Positions 32,702 through 41,099 of a stretch of 57,571 bases of DNA are shown here, piece after piece. This stretch comes from a bacterium (GTDB lineage: Bacteria; UBP6; UBA1177; JAKLFG01). Location: NCBI GenBank assembly GCA_022709425.1, contig JAKLIW010000018.1:1-57571 (forward strand). Direction: 5' to 3'. Each line of letters begins with the position of its first letter. The first letter of the stretch is position 1. The position numbers and the translations under genes are program-made. The notes under the pieces are model-generated. The model saw only the letters and a list, made by a program, of their open reading frames with translations, was not told where the DNA came from and ran no database searches.

Positions 32702-34309
32702 CTACCCATTCCTGAAGATGGATATATACCGACTGATATCGTTGAACATCGCGAATACCATGAGACCCATGAGAAGCGCCACCCCGACCCGGAGTGACCA
32801 TTCCTTGACGCGGACCGGTATCTTGCGGCGAGTCAGCCCTTCCCACGCATACATGACCATGTGGCCGCCGTCAAGCACCGGCACCGGCAGAAGATTCAGG
32901 ATGCCGAGATTGATGCTAATCATCGCCATGACCGACAGGAACACCTTCGCTCCCCGTTCGGCCGCTTTCTGCGAGATATCGAACACGAGGATCGGTCCGC
33001 CGAGCGACTTGGCCGACAGTTTGCCGGCAACGAGATAATACATCCCCTTGACCGTCAGCACCGATATGTTCCACGCCTCACCTACCGCGTACCGCAGCGA
33101 GTAGGAGACCGGATCGGCGCGGCGCGCCTGCGTCGGCTCGATATCGTAATTGAAGAGGAACTGGGCGCCCCAGCGGACGCTCGTCTCTTTCTGGCCGGTG
33201 TACTGATTGTCCTTCGAATCTATCGCGATGACGATCTCTTTTTCGACCCGTTCGCCGCCGCGGTAAAGCGCTATCCGCACCGTGTCGCCTTCTTTCGCCT
33301 TTTTGAGCTCGCTGACGAATTCGAACGGGGCTACCGTCGCGATACCGTTCGCCTCGACGATAAGATCGCCCGGCTGGATGTCGGCCTTTTTCGCGACCGA
33401 ATCGGCATCCACCTGTCCCACGATCATGCCGCCGTGCCGCATCACCGCGACCGCCTGCGCCGACTGTTCAGCGGTCAGGGAAAGATCGACCTTCTTGCCG
33501 TCTCGTTCGACCTGAAGCGTATGGGCCGCCGGCGTAAGAAGCGTCGCCGCCTCATACCAGCGCGTTACCGGTTTGCCGTCGACCGCCCGCAGAAGATCGC
33601 CCCCTTTCAACTGTTCCACCGGCCCAACGAACGCGAGCCGGGAGTCACGCGGAAGCGCCGCGATACCCATGATGCAGCGCTCCGTCTCGTCGCCCAGCAC
33701 ATCGGCATAACGCCGTTTCTCCGGTTTGACAACGACCTCTTCGGCGGCACCGGAAGGCCAGCGCAAGACCGAAAGGGTCAGCGGCGCACAGGCGCCGTTC
33801 ACCGGCTCGGGAAGATTGTTCTGCACATCCTCCCATACGGCGGTCGTCGTGCCGTTCATGGCGACAATGCGGTCGCCCTCGTGCAGACCGGCAGAGAACG
33901 CCGCGCCGTCGGGAGCGATAAATTCGATCACCGGCGCATCGCTGGTATAGTTGAAGAACGATATGCAGAGATAAATGAAAAGCGCGAACAGGATATTCAT
34001 CGTCGGCCCGGCCAGTACGATCAGGCATTTCTGCCACCACACCTTCGCTTGGAAACTGCGCGGCAGATCCTCCAACGGGATCTCCTCTTCGGGCGTGTTC
34101 TCGCCGAGCATTTTGACATAGCCGCCCAGCGGCACCGCAGAGATACGGTACTCGGTCTCGCCGCGCCGCCAGCTGATGAGCGACGACCCGAAACCGAGCG
34201 AAAAAACAAAGATCTTTACATTGAAACGGCGGGCGACAAGGAAATGACCCAGTTCGTGCACGAAGATGACCAGTCCGAACAGGAGGATCGCGTAGAGGAA
34301 ATTGATCAT
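32702..34309 (-). CDS. rseP: RseP site-2 protease with an extra PDZ-like domain
   Basis: 535 aa, about 85 longer than usual RseP. The zinc site is HELGH (H18, H22), with the third ligand in LLPVPVLDGGH near 485. Between the two membrane halves I count three PDZ-like units: about 125-197 (APVIEFIAPDGAAFSAGLHEGD), about 215-280 (LAFVGPVEQLKGGDLLRAVDG) and about 293-365 (MIVGQVDADSVAKKADIQPGD). Normal RseP has two. It cleaves anti-sigma factors in the inner membrane during envelope stress. It leads an operon with tsaB. Confidence 0.9.
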   Translation of the reverse strand: MINFLYAILLFGLVIFVHELGHFLVARRFNVKIFVFSLGFGSSLISWRRGETEYRISAVPLGGYVKMLGENTPEEEIPLEDLPRSFQAKVWWQKCLIVLAGPTMNILFALFIYLCISFFNYTSDAPVIEFIAPDGAAFSAGLHEGDRIVAMNGTTTAVWEDVQNNLPEPVNGACAPLTLSVLRWPSGAAEEVVVKPEKRRYADVLGDETERCIMGIAALPRDSRLAFVGPVEQLKGGDLLRAVDGKPVTRWYEAATLLTPAAHTLQVERDGKKVDLSLTAEQSAQAVAVMRHGGMIVGQVDADSVAKKADIQPGDLIVEANGIATVAPFEFVSELKKAKEGDTVRIALYRGGERVEKEIVIAIDSKDNQYTGQKETSVRWGAQFLFNYDIEPTQARRADPVSYSLRYAVGEAWNISVLTVKGMYYLVAGKLSAKSLGGPILVFDISQKAAERGAKVFLSVMAMISINLGILNLLPVPVLDGGHMVMYAWEGLTRRKIPVRVKEWSLRVGVALLMGLMVFAMFNDISRYISIFRNG

Positions 34310-34484
34310 GCCGCTCCCGGCGCAGTTACAAAAGGTAGTATAACAACAAAACCCGATAAAGAAAGATTCCCTTTGAAAAAAATCTGCCCGACACCCACCG
34401 ACGGCGCGCGCCGATGACCGCCAAAACTCTTGACACCCCGCGATTTGTGACTATAGTCGGAACGCGTTTTTTTGTGAGGTATCC
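34310..34484. promoter_or_regulatory. Divergent promoter region rseP / yceD
   Basis: For the + strand TTGACA (34430-34435), a 16-base spacer and TATAGT (34452-34457) drive yceD-rpmF-plsX, 27 bases before the GTG. On the minus strand TATACT (34337-34342) is a likely -10 for rseP, with a weak -35. Confidence 0.7.
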
Positions 34485-34922
34485 GTGCTCCTCTATCTCC
34501 CTGATATCACCGAGAGCGAGCGTCAGCTCGTCGTCGATGAACTCCTGACCGGAGAGACCCTGAACAACGGCAGCACCTTACGGAACTATGAGCTGACCCT
34601 TTCCCACTACCGCGCCGGCGAGACGATATCGCTCACCTTCGCCGGTCAGTTCGCCGTCGAGTCGGCCTGCGACCGGTGCGGCGTTCCGGTGGAAGTGTCG
34701 GTCGAGGTGAAGGAGCAGTATATCCTCTTCCCGGAACAGAGCAGTCCCGATATGGATTATGTCTACAGCGGCGACGCCATCGAACTGGGCCCTTTCGTCC
34801 GCGAGGCGATCGTACTGAATATACCGCAGAAGATCCTCTGCGACGAGGAGTGCAAAGGGCTCTGCCCGGTCTGCGGCAGGAACCGCAACGATGTCGACTG
34901 CGGTTGTATGAACAACGGTTAA
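34485..34922 (+). CDS. YceD/DUF177 protein
   Basis: 145 aa with the family layout: N-terminal LLYLPDITESERQLVV, a central CDRCGVPV pair, and a C-terminal CDEECKGLCPVCGRNRNDVDCGC zinc-like motif. YceD genes almost always precede rpmF and relate to 23S rRNA precursor levels. It starts at GTG 34485, with GAGG five bases upstream. The Cys-rich C-terminus is typical. Confidence 0.9.
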   Translation: MLLYLPDITESERQLVVDELLTGETLNNGSTLRNYELTLSHYRAGETISLTFAGQFAVESACDRCGVPVEVSVEVKEQYILFPEQSSPDMDYVYSGDAIELGPFVREAIVLNIPQKILCDEECKGLCPVCGRNRNDVDCGCMNNG

Positions 34923-34943
34923 GGATAACCACGGAGGACCACC

Positions 34944-35129
34944 ATGGCAACGGTAAAACGGAAACATTCGCGCGCCAGAGGCCGTACCCGCAGAGCGGGA
35001 CACCCGAAGCTGTCGCCCGTCGCGGCGCGCACCTGCCCCAAGTGCGGCGAGACCATGATGCCGCATCGCATCTGCTCTTCCTGCGGCCAGTACCGCGGCA
35101 AGGACATCAAGGGCGGCGCAGAGGCGTAA
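34944..35129 (+). CDS. rpmF: Ribosomal protein bL32
   Basis: 61 aa, the usual length. It has the basic N-terminus MATVKRKHSRARGRTRRAGH and a zinc ribbon CPKCGE...CSSCGQY, so this is a zinc-binding C+ type. GGAGG is six bases before the ATG. Order yceD-rpmF-plsX is conserved across many bacteria. Confidence 0.97.
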   Translation: MATVKRKHSRARGRTRRAGHPKLSPVAARTCPKCGETMMPHRICSSCGQYRGKDIKGGAEA

Positions 35130-35138
35130 GCGGTCGGC

Positions 35139-36167
35139 ATGTACGCCACCGTCATCGTCGACGCGATGGGGGGCGACCACTTTCCGGCGGTCCCCGTCGA
35201 GGCCTCGATCCACGCTTGCAGAGAGAACCGGCTGTTACGGGTCATCCTCGTCGGTCGGGAACGCGATATCCGCAACGCCATACCGAATGGACTGCCGCTC
35301 CCGCGCAATATCGAGATAGTTCATGCCCCCGAACACATCGCGATGGATGAAAGTCCTTCGGCGGTGGTCCGGAAAAAAAGCCGATCATCGCTTCATGTGG
35401 GGCTGAAACTGCTGGCCGACGGCAAGGGTGATGCCTTTTTCACGGCGGGCAATACCGGCGCCACCGTGGCGGTCGCCTACTTCATATCGGGCGCCATCAA
35501 GGGTATCTCGCGGCCTGCGCTGACGGTCGTTTTCCCGGCGCTGGGACAGCAAAAGGTCGTACTTCTCGACCTCGGCGCGACGATGGAGGCAAAGGCCGAG
35601 ACGCTCTTCCATTTCGCGCTTCTGGGCGAAGCCTTCTCTCACTGCATCACCGGCATGGACAAGCCGTGCGTCAAGATACTCAGCGTCGGCGAAGAGATGA
35701 CCAAGGGCAAACCGTCGGTCATCGAGGCGGCCGAACTGGTGAAGAGCCATCTCAACTACGGCGGCTTTATCGAAGGCAATCAGCTCTTCAAGAACCCCGA
35801 GGCCGAAGTAGTCATCACCGACGGGTTCACCGGCAATGTGTCGCTCAAGGTCATCGAAGGGCTTTCGGAGACCATCTACGATCTGATCCGGGCCAAGATA
35901 GCGCCCCATCAGTACTGGATGAAAATGTCGGGATTCTTTTTCAAGACCTTTTTCGGGTCGGCCTTCCAGCGGTTCGACTACACCCGCTACGGCAGTGCGA
36001 TATTGCTCGGCATCAACCATCTGGTCGGCATCGGCCACGGCCGCTCGAACGTACGGGCCTTCAAGACCGGGATACTGACTCTGGCACGCTATGCGGAAGA
36101 GGATCTGCAGTCACGCTTCAAGATACGGCTGGAACGGCGTTTGGCGAAGATCGATCGTCAGAGGTAG
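35139..36167 (+). CDS. plsX: PlsX, acyl-ACP:phosphate acyltransferase
   Basis: 342 aa. Landmarks: IVDAMGGDHFPAVPVEA near the start, NTGATVAVAYF (about 109-119), DGFTGNVSLKVIEG near 228-241, and a HGRSNVRAF segment near the end. PlsX makes acyl-phosphate for PlsY in phospholipid synthesis, on the membrane side. The end overlaps the convergent receiver gene by 10 bases. No strong ribosome site is seen; translation may be coupled to rpmF, nine bases upstream. Confidence 0.95.
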   Translation: MYATVIVDAMGGDHFPAVPVEASIHACRENRLLRVILVGRERDIRNAIPNGLPLPRNIEIVHAPEHIAMDESPSAVVRKKSRSSLHVGLKLLADGKGDAFFTAGNTGATVAVAYFISGAIKGISRPALTVVFPALGQQKVVLLDLGATMEAKAETLFHFALLGEAFSHCITGMDKPCVKILSVGEEMTKGKPSVIEAAELVKSHLNYGGFIEGNQLFKNPEAEVVITDGFTGNVSLKVIEGLSETIYDLIRAKIAPHQYWMKMSGFFFKTFFGSAFQRFDYTRYGSAILLGINHLVGIGHGRSNVRAFKTGILTLARYAEEDLQSRFKIRLERRLAKIDRQR

Positions 36168-36517
36168 TTGCGCACCACTTCCCACACATAATCGAGACTC
36201 GAAAAAGGTTTGAGCAAATAGTCGCTCGCCCCGTTCTGAAGGGAAGATACGGTATTTTCTATCGAAAGCATGCCGGTCATGACGATGACATGTATCGAGG
36301 GACTCATCTCCTTGATCCGCTTGAGCAGTTCGATGCCGCTGATGCCCGGCATGATGACGTCGGTGATGACCAGCGCGATATCTTTTTCTTTTTTCAGTAT
36401 CTCGAGCGCCTCTTCGCCGGTGACGGCAACAAGGGCGTCGACCCCCTTGAACTGAAAGAAATTCTTCATCGACTTAACGAGAGCGACCTCGTCGTCGACG
36501 ATCAGTACGCGCTTCAT
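36158..36517 (-). CDS. Stand-alone receiver-domain protein
   Basis: 119 aa from ATG 36517, with GAGGGA five bases upstream; a longer frame upstream is non-coding. Receiver landmarks: acidic pair D8/D9, phospho-acceptor D53 in VITDVIMPG, T81 in VIVMTG and K103 in LLKPF. It has no output domain. No kinase is adjacent; the NtrB-like kinase at 45.6 kb is an open partner. Its 3' end overlaps plsX tail to tail. Confidence 0.88.
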   Translation of the reverse strand: MKRVLIVDDEVALVKSMKNFFQFKGVDALVAVTGEEALEILKKEKDIALVITDVIMPGISGIELLKRIKEMSPSIHVIVMTGMLSIENTVSSLQNGASDYLLKPFSSLDYVWEVVRNYL

Positions 36518-36578
36518 AGCATCCCTCAGGATATCGTTGCCTCGTAACGGTCGGATGATAATAGCGCCAACGGTATTG

Positions 36579-37679
36579 TCAAGTTTCTCTGCGGAGCCGG
36601 GCGACCAGTTCCATATGGTGCGTGGCGGGGAACTGATCGATGATCGTAAGGTCCACAAGAGTGAACCTTCCCTGTAGTTCGAGGCGCCCGAGATCGCGCA
36701 CGAAAGTCGCCCCGTCGCAGGAGACATAACAAAGCTCGCGGGCGGACGTCGCCGTGATGGATGGGATCAGATCGGGCGGCAAACCGGTCCGCGGCGGATC
36801 GACGACTATGAGATCGGCCGGGGGCAATCGCACCTCATGACCGAGATCGGCCTGTATGAACTGCGCCTTTCCACCGAGATTGGCGGCAAAATCCTCCCCC
36901 GCCTTCTCCGATAGCTCCATCCCGGTCACCGTTGCACCCCGCCGGGCCGCAAAAAGAGAGAAAAGGCCGACCCCGCAAAACAGGTCAAGCACACGGGACG
37001 GACGCAACTCGTTGAGAAGTTCTCCGAATAGGGTGACCAGAGCCGACGCGCCCTCCTCGGATGCTTGAAAGAAACTGCCGCGCGAAACGCGGAACTGTTC
37101 GCCCTTGACCACCTTGACGACCACCGCGGCGCGCGGCGACCAGTCACCGCTGCCCGGCGCGAATTCGTAGTACACCGTACCTTCAGAGCGGGTTGCGGCA
37201 TCGGCATGAATGATCTTGTTGAGGCCGGGATGAAGAAGCGGACATTCCGCGAACGGCACCAATTCGTGAGACGCGCGCCGGGTAAATGCGGGATGCCCGC
37301 CGACGATGTGAACCTTTGCCCGCGTCCGGAGACCGAACTGTCCGATGTTCACGAATCGCGGTTCTACCGAAAGCGGCCGGCCGTTTTGATGAAAGAAGTC
37401 GGCGACAATACCTCGTTTCACCCGTTCCTGCGCTACGGTGTTCATATGGAGAAAGTCGCACCCGCCGCAACGCCCGAACAGCGGGCAAGCAGGTTCACAG
37501 CGGTCGGCACTCGGCGTCACAATACGAAAATCGGTCGCCCGGAAGGCCCGGCGCATCCGTTCCGTCGCCCGTATCTCGACCGTTTCACCGGGAAGTACGC
37601 CGGGAACAAAATAGGTTTTACCGTCACCCCAGCCGATACCGTCGCCGGAAGAGATGATCTTTTCTATGGTGATGCGCAA
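36579..37679 (-). CDS. TrmA/RlmD-family RNA uracil-C5 methyltransferase
   Basis: 366 aa. The N-terminal TRAM-like part has GDGIGWGDGKTYFVPGVLPGE (about 12-32). Four Cys (C61, C65, C71, C74) form a probable [4Fe-4S] cluster typical for RlmD/RlmC-like enzymes. The SAM-binding part has LDLFCGVGLFSLFAA and VVDPPRTGLP, and the catalytic Cys lies in YVSCDGATFVRD. Modified RNA (23S rRNA or tRNA) is not decidable. The start is TTG 37679, without a ribosome site, so the true start is uncertain. Confidence 0.85.
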   Translation of the reverse strand: MRITIEKIISSGDGIGWGDGKTYFVPGVLPGETVEIRATERMRRAFRATDFRIVTPSADRCEPACPLFGRCGGCDFLHMNTVAQERVKRGIVADFFHQNGRPLSVEPRFVNIGQFGLRTRAKVHIVGGHPAFTRRASHELVPFAECPLLHPGLNKIIHADAATRSEGTVYYEFAPGSGDWSPRAAVVVKVVKGEQFRVSRGSFFQASEEGASALVTLFGELLNELRPSRVLDLFCGVGLFSLFAARRGATVTGMELSEKAGEDFAANLGGKAQFIQADLGHEVRLPPADLIVVDPPRTGLPPDLIPSITATSARELCYVSCDGATFVRDLGRLELQGRFTLVDLTIIDQFPATHHMELVARLRRET

Positions 37680-37709
37680 GAGATCAACTATCGAAAAAAG
37701 ATGCGAAGC

Positions 37710-38354
37710 CTATTTCGCCGGTTTGGCGCCCTTCTTTTCGGGGGCGGCCGGTTTTTCGGGACGCGGATAGCCGACGAACATGTTGTTGTCATCGAGCAGT
37801 TCGGGATATTTCGAGATGAAGGTGTCTTTCCATTCCTTGAGCGGGAAGCGCCCTTCGTTGTAGAACATGGTGATGTACATGAGCCGATCTTTGTCGGAAA
37901 TGACCTGATAGCGCATGTACAGCTTATTGAGCAGACCGAGCAGTTCGTCATCCTTAAGCTGGCGGGCGCCGGCGTCTATCGCCTTCTGGGTCGCCTTCTG
38001 GATGCGGTCCTTCACCATGTCGCGATTGAAGTTCTCGACCTCTTTCATGCGGATCATCGCTTTGATCCATTCCTGATAATCGTCCTTCGATTCGGCCTCT
38101 TTCCAGATCGCGTCATATTTCTGTTCGGCGATCTTGGCATCACATTGATGCTCCAGATCCAGCAACTGCTTGTCATTCGGGTAGTTGCTCCTCAAGGCGA
38201 TGAGCAGTTGTTTGGCGGGACCGAATTGTCCCTGTTCAAACAATTTCTGCGCCTCTTCGCGACGGTCTCCCTCTTGTTTTCCCGAACAACCTGCCGTAGC
38301 CAGTAGGCCGATGACGACCAACACCGCCAGCGCCATGACCATGATCCGTTTCAT
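37710..38354 (-). CDS. Lipoprotein with helical repeats
   Basis: 214 aa with lipobox LLATAGC. The mature part is helical (about 25-175), with tetratricopeptide-like spacing in the first helices (EEAQKLFEQGQFGPAKQLLIAL), then a Lys/Ala/Pro-rich end (PEKPAAPEKKGAKPAK). No family recognised beyond a possible TPR start. Its promoter begins inside the terminator of the preceding gene. Confidence 0.7.
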   Translation of the reverse strand: MKRIMVMALAVLVVIGLLATAGCSGKQEGDRREEAQKLFEQGQFGPAKQLLIALRSNYPNDKQLLDLEHQCDAKIAEQKYDAIWKEAESKDDYQEWIKAMIRMKEVENFNRDMVKDRIQKATQKAIDAGARQLKDDELLGLLNKLYMRYQVISDKDRLMYITMFYNEGRFPLKEWKDTFISKYPELLDDNNMFVGYPRPEKPAAPEKKGAKPAK

Positions 38355-38395
38355 ACCACACCTCCTCGGTTTATTAGAAATACCGGTTGTTTTTT

Positions 38396-38424
38396 ATGAT
38401 AGGAATCGGAGCGACCGATGTCAA
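38396..38424 (-). promoter_or_regulatory. Sigma70-type promoter for the helical lipoprotein
   Basis: On the minus strand TTGACA (38419-38424), a 17-base spacer and TATCAT (38396-38401). It abuts the T-tract of the upstream terminator. Confidence 0.65.
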
Positions 38425-38453
38425 TAAAAAAAAGGCCCGGTCTCCCGGGCCTT
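38425..38453 (-). terminator. Rho-independent terminator of the porin-like gene
   Basis: On the minus strand AAGGCCCGG-GAGA-CCGGGCCTT (9-bp stem, 4-base loop) followed by a run of T (about 8). It lies about 23 bases after the stop at 38477. Confidence 0.88.
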
Positions 38454-38476
38454 GAAAAATCCATCGATGGCCGCGC

Positions 38477-40096
38477 TCAGAATTCGGCGCCGCCCTGAAG
38501 ACCGAAGTTATAGAAACCGAAACTGCTCACATCGTTGGCCGCGCCGGACATATTGACCAACTGAGTGGCCGGTTGCATCATGAAGGTAAAGCCGGCGAAC
38601 GACCGTACCGATTCATATTCTTTGGCGAACAGGTTGATCGCAACGCCGAAACGCATCTGCATCGCGTCATTTTTGAAGGTATAGGTCTTGGCGCCGCTGG
38701 CCGAGGCCGCCGAATACCAGTGCAGATAATTGCCGCCACCGGCAAGTTCGCTGTACACGCCGTAATTAAGATCGAAGCGGACACCGAACTGTAATTTGTC
38801 GATGACTCCGTAATCGAGCGACAGGTTGTACGCCGGCATCAAAGAGAGGTTCAAGCCGCCGGTCTTTTCGCTCACGAGCGCTCTGCCGCCCACGGTCCGG
38901 ATGAGATTGGCAAGAGTGTAGTCCACCGTCAACCATGTCTCAAAGCCGGCATAGCTGAATATCGTGCCCAATCCAAAACCGATGAAGGGAACCTGTTTGC
39001 CGAGCGTCCCTTCGTAATCGTTGCGGTACTGGAATCCCAACATGGCGGTGATCATCTCGGAACGGTAGCCGCCCTTGAAATACATGCCCATGGTCTTCTG
39101 ACTCTGCCAGAACTGCGATATGTTGGGGATAACGCCGGTGCCCATCATGAGTTCGGCGGTGATGCCCGATTCGTCGTCGAGGTCATAATCGAATCCCAGC
39201 GCGAAGCCGGCATCGGTCTCGGGGATCCAGCCTTCGACCGCGAGAAGCGGACGAGTGCCCAGTGGAGTACCGACCGCAACACCAAGGTGCTGGTATTTGT
39301 CAAGGATACCATAGGAGGGGATCATCTTGCCGGCGCGGATCGTCAACATCTCGAACAATTTCATGCCGCCGTACACTTCGTAGGGCAGGCCCTGCACTAT
39401 GCTGTTGACGATGTAGTTATCGTCCATGAGCGGATTGTACTGCACCGCCCCGGAGCCGTCATAGGCCTTGCCCGGGTGTGTCGTTCCCCAATCGGTGGGC
39501 TTGGGAGCGCTGAAAAGGAGCGGGTTCTGCGTACGGACGTTGATCGTCGCCTTGGCAAAGACCGCCTCGCCGAGAAATTCGGCGCCGAGGATGCCTTCGT
39601 CGACCGAACCATACATCAGGCCTTGGCCGAAATCCTTCGCGTAACTGCCGAAGTTGAAGGCGCCCTTCACCATAGCGACCGGCTTAAGGCCCTGCGCGGC
39701 AGGCTTTGCAACCTTTTTCTCTTCTTTCTTCTTGGTGCCGAGGATATCGTCCACCGATTCTTTTTTCTTCGGTTTCGGCGCCTCTTCCTCTCCCTCTTCT
39801 TCCATATCGTCCTCTTCTTCCGCTTTCTTGGCGGGAGCGACCTCTTCCTCTTCCTCCTTAGCAGGCTCTTCCGAGGGGGTATCGCCCAGCAGATCTTTTA
39901 TCGCCTGATCGTGAGCCTTTTTATCGGCATCTTCCTTGTCGGCCGCCGATTTTTCGGCGTCGAACGGCTCCTCTTCTACTTTTTTCTGCTCCTCACCGCC
40001 GCCAAACTCATCGCCGAAATCATCAGCGGCGCACAGGGCGAACGGGATCAAAAGCGACAGGACGATGAACACCGTCTTCACTGACCTACGAATCAT
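38477..40096 (-). CDS. Porin-like outer-membrane protein with acidic Lys/Glu linker
   Basis: 539 aa from ATG 40096, which has GGAGG seven bases upstream; a GTG three bases earlier is the alternative. Signal peptide ends near residue 23 (LCA-AD). Residues about 25-135 are Glu/Lys/Asp-rich low complexity. From about 145 to the end beta-strands alternate, ending LQGGAEF. No plug and no Pfam family that I can name with confidence. It probably forms a beta barrel. The charged insert is close to those of the porin at 4.7 kb. Confidence 0.7.
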   Translation of the reverse strand: MIRRSVKTVFIVLSLLIPFALCAADDFGDEFGGGEEQKKVEEEPFDAEKSAADKEDADKKAHDQAIKDLLGDTPSEEPAKEEEEEVAPAKKAEEEDDMEEEGEEEAPKPKKKESVDDILGTKKKEEKKVAKPAAQGLKPVAMVKGAFNFGSYAKDFGQGLMYGSVDEGILGAEFLGEAVFAKATINVRTQNPLLFSAPKPTDWGTTHPGKAYDGSGAVQYNPLMDDNYIVNSIVQGLPYEVYGGMKLFEMLTIRAGKMIPSYGILDKYQHLGVAVGTPLGTRPLLAVEGWIPETDAGFALGFDYDLDDESGITAELMMGTGVIPNISQFWQSQKTMGMYFKGGYRSEMITAMLGFQYRNDYEGTLGKQVPFIGFGLGTIFSYAGFETWLTVDYTLANLIRTVGGRALVSEKTGGLNLSLMPAYNLSLDYGVIDKLQFGVRFDLNYGVYSELAGGGNYLHWYSAASASGAKTYTFKNDAMQMRFGVAINLFAKEYESVRSFAGFTFMMQPATQLVNMSGAANDVSSFGFYNFGLQGGAEF

Positions 40097-40208
40097 CACT
40101 GAACCTCCATCTCATATGTTCCAAAGAGTGCAACTGTCGCCACACCTTATGGGAACAGAATCGAAAATTCAAGTTTTTTTGTCCGCCGCCGGGAGAAACA
40201 CATGAAAG

Positions 40209-40237
40209 TTGAAACAACTCGCCATTTGTGCTAGAGT
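40209..40237 (+). promoter_or_regulatory. Sigma70-type promoter for queD
   Basis: TTGAAA (40209-40214), 17 bases, TAGAGT (40232-40237). It lies 45 bases before the ATG at 40282. Confidence 0.55.
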
Positions 40238-40281
40238 GGCCCGCCATAGCAAGATCGGTTCGGCGCCGATCGGAGGAATGA

Positions 40282-40665
40282 ATGAGATTTCTTGTGTATC
40301 GCGAATCGACCTTTTCCGCGGCGCACCATCTCCGCAACTACCGCGGTAAGTGCGAGAAGGTTCATGGCCATAATTGGCGGGTTCGCCTGTATGTTTCACG
40401 GTCGGAACTCGATCCGAACGGTTTCGTCATCGATTTTAAGGATCTTGACGCCATCCTTTTACGAGTACTAGACCGGCTCGACCACCACGATATCAATGAG
40501 GTCGCCCCTTTCACCGAGGAAAATCCGACCGCGGAACATATCGCGCGCCACCTTTTCACCGAGGCGGAACGCGAGCTGGCGGGACGCGATCCCGCCTGTT
40601 CGGTGGAGCGGGTGATGGTGTGGGAATCGGAAAAATCGTGCGCCATCGTCGAGAGGTCCGCATGA
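40282..40665 (+). CDS. queD: QueD, 6-carboxy-tetrahydropterin synthase
   Basis: 127 aa. Zinc ligands H15, H28 and H30 and catalytic C24 are in FSAAHHL and CEKVHGHNW, and a later LDHHDIN holds the catalytic triad His. The CxxxHGH spacing points to the QueD (queuosine) rather than PTPS subfamily. QueD makes 6-carboxy-tetrahydropterin from dihydroneopterin triphosphate. GGAGG is five bases before the ATG. Confidence 0.88.
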   Translation: MRFLVYRESTFSAAHHLRNYRGKCEKVHGHNWRVRLYVSRSELDPNGFVIDFKDLDAILLRVLDRLDHHDINEVAPFTEENPTAEHIARHLFTEAERELAGRDPACSVERVMVWESEKSCAIVERSA

Positions 40666-41099
40666 ACCTGCGGCCCAATGTGGCGCTGATCGTCATCGAC
40701 GGCGCCGGAAAGATTCTCATCGGCGAACGGACCGATATTGCGGGCGCTTGGCAATTACCTCAAGGCGGCATCGATACCGGAGAAGAGGCCGAGACGGCGG
40801 CGTGGCGGGAACTGGCCGAGGAGACGGGGCTGACCCCCGCCGAAGTCACGCTCGCGGGGAAATCGGGGCCTTTTTCCTATCGGCTACCCAACGGCGCGGT
40901 CGTCGCGCGCGGCTTTGCGGGGCAGGAGCAGACCTATTTTCTGTTCCGGCTGACGGCGCCGACGGCGACCTTGCGACCCAACGATGAGTTCCGCGCATTT
41001 CGCTGGGAAGAACCGGCGGCGGTGCTGGCGCTGGCGGTCGATTTCAAACGCCCCTGCTATGCGGCGGCGTTCCGTGAACTTTTCGGAGAAACGCGATGA
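40662..41099 (+). CDS. rppH: RppH-like Nudix hydrolase
   Basis: 145 aa from the ATG that overlaps the queD stop (ATGA). The full Nudix box runs from GGIDTGEEAETAAW to RELAEETGL, and AWQLPQGGID precedes it, as in RNA pyrophosphohydrolases that remove 5' pyrophosphate from mRNA. A longer frame starting at 40620 lies inside queD. Substrate preference (RNA or Ap4A) is a family inference. Confidence 0.82.
   Translation: MNLRPNVALIVIDGAGKILIGERTDIAGAWQLPQGGIDTGEEAETAAWRELAEETGLTPAEVTLAGKSGPFSYRLPNGAVVARGFAGQEQTYFLFRLTAPTATLRPNDEFRAFRWEEPAAVLALAVDFKRPCYAAAFRELFGETR

Noticed and set aside
32861..34417. + strand frame of 518 codons across rseP
   Set aside because: Arg/His-rich shadow of rseP; no domains.
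40100..40281. preQ1-type riboswitch upstream of queD
   Set aside because: No matching stem-loop or conserved core could be seen; only a sigma70-type promoter is supported.
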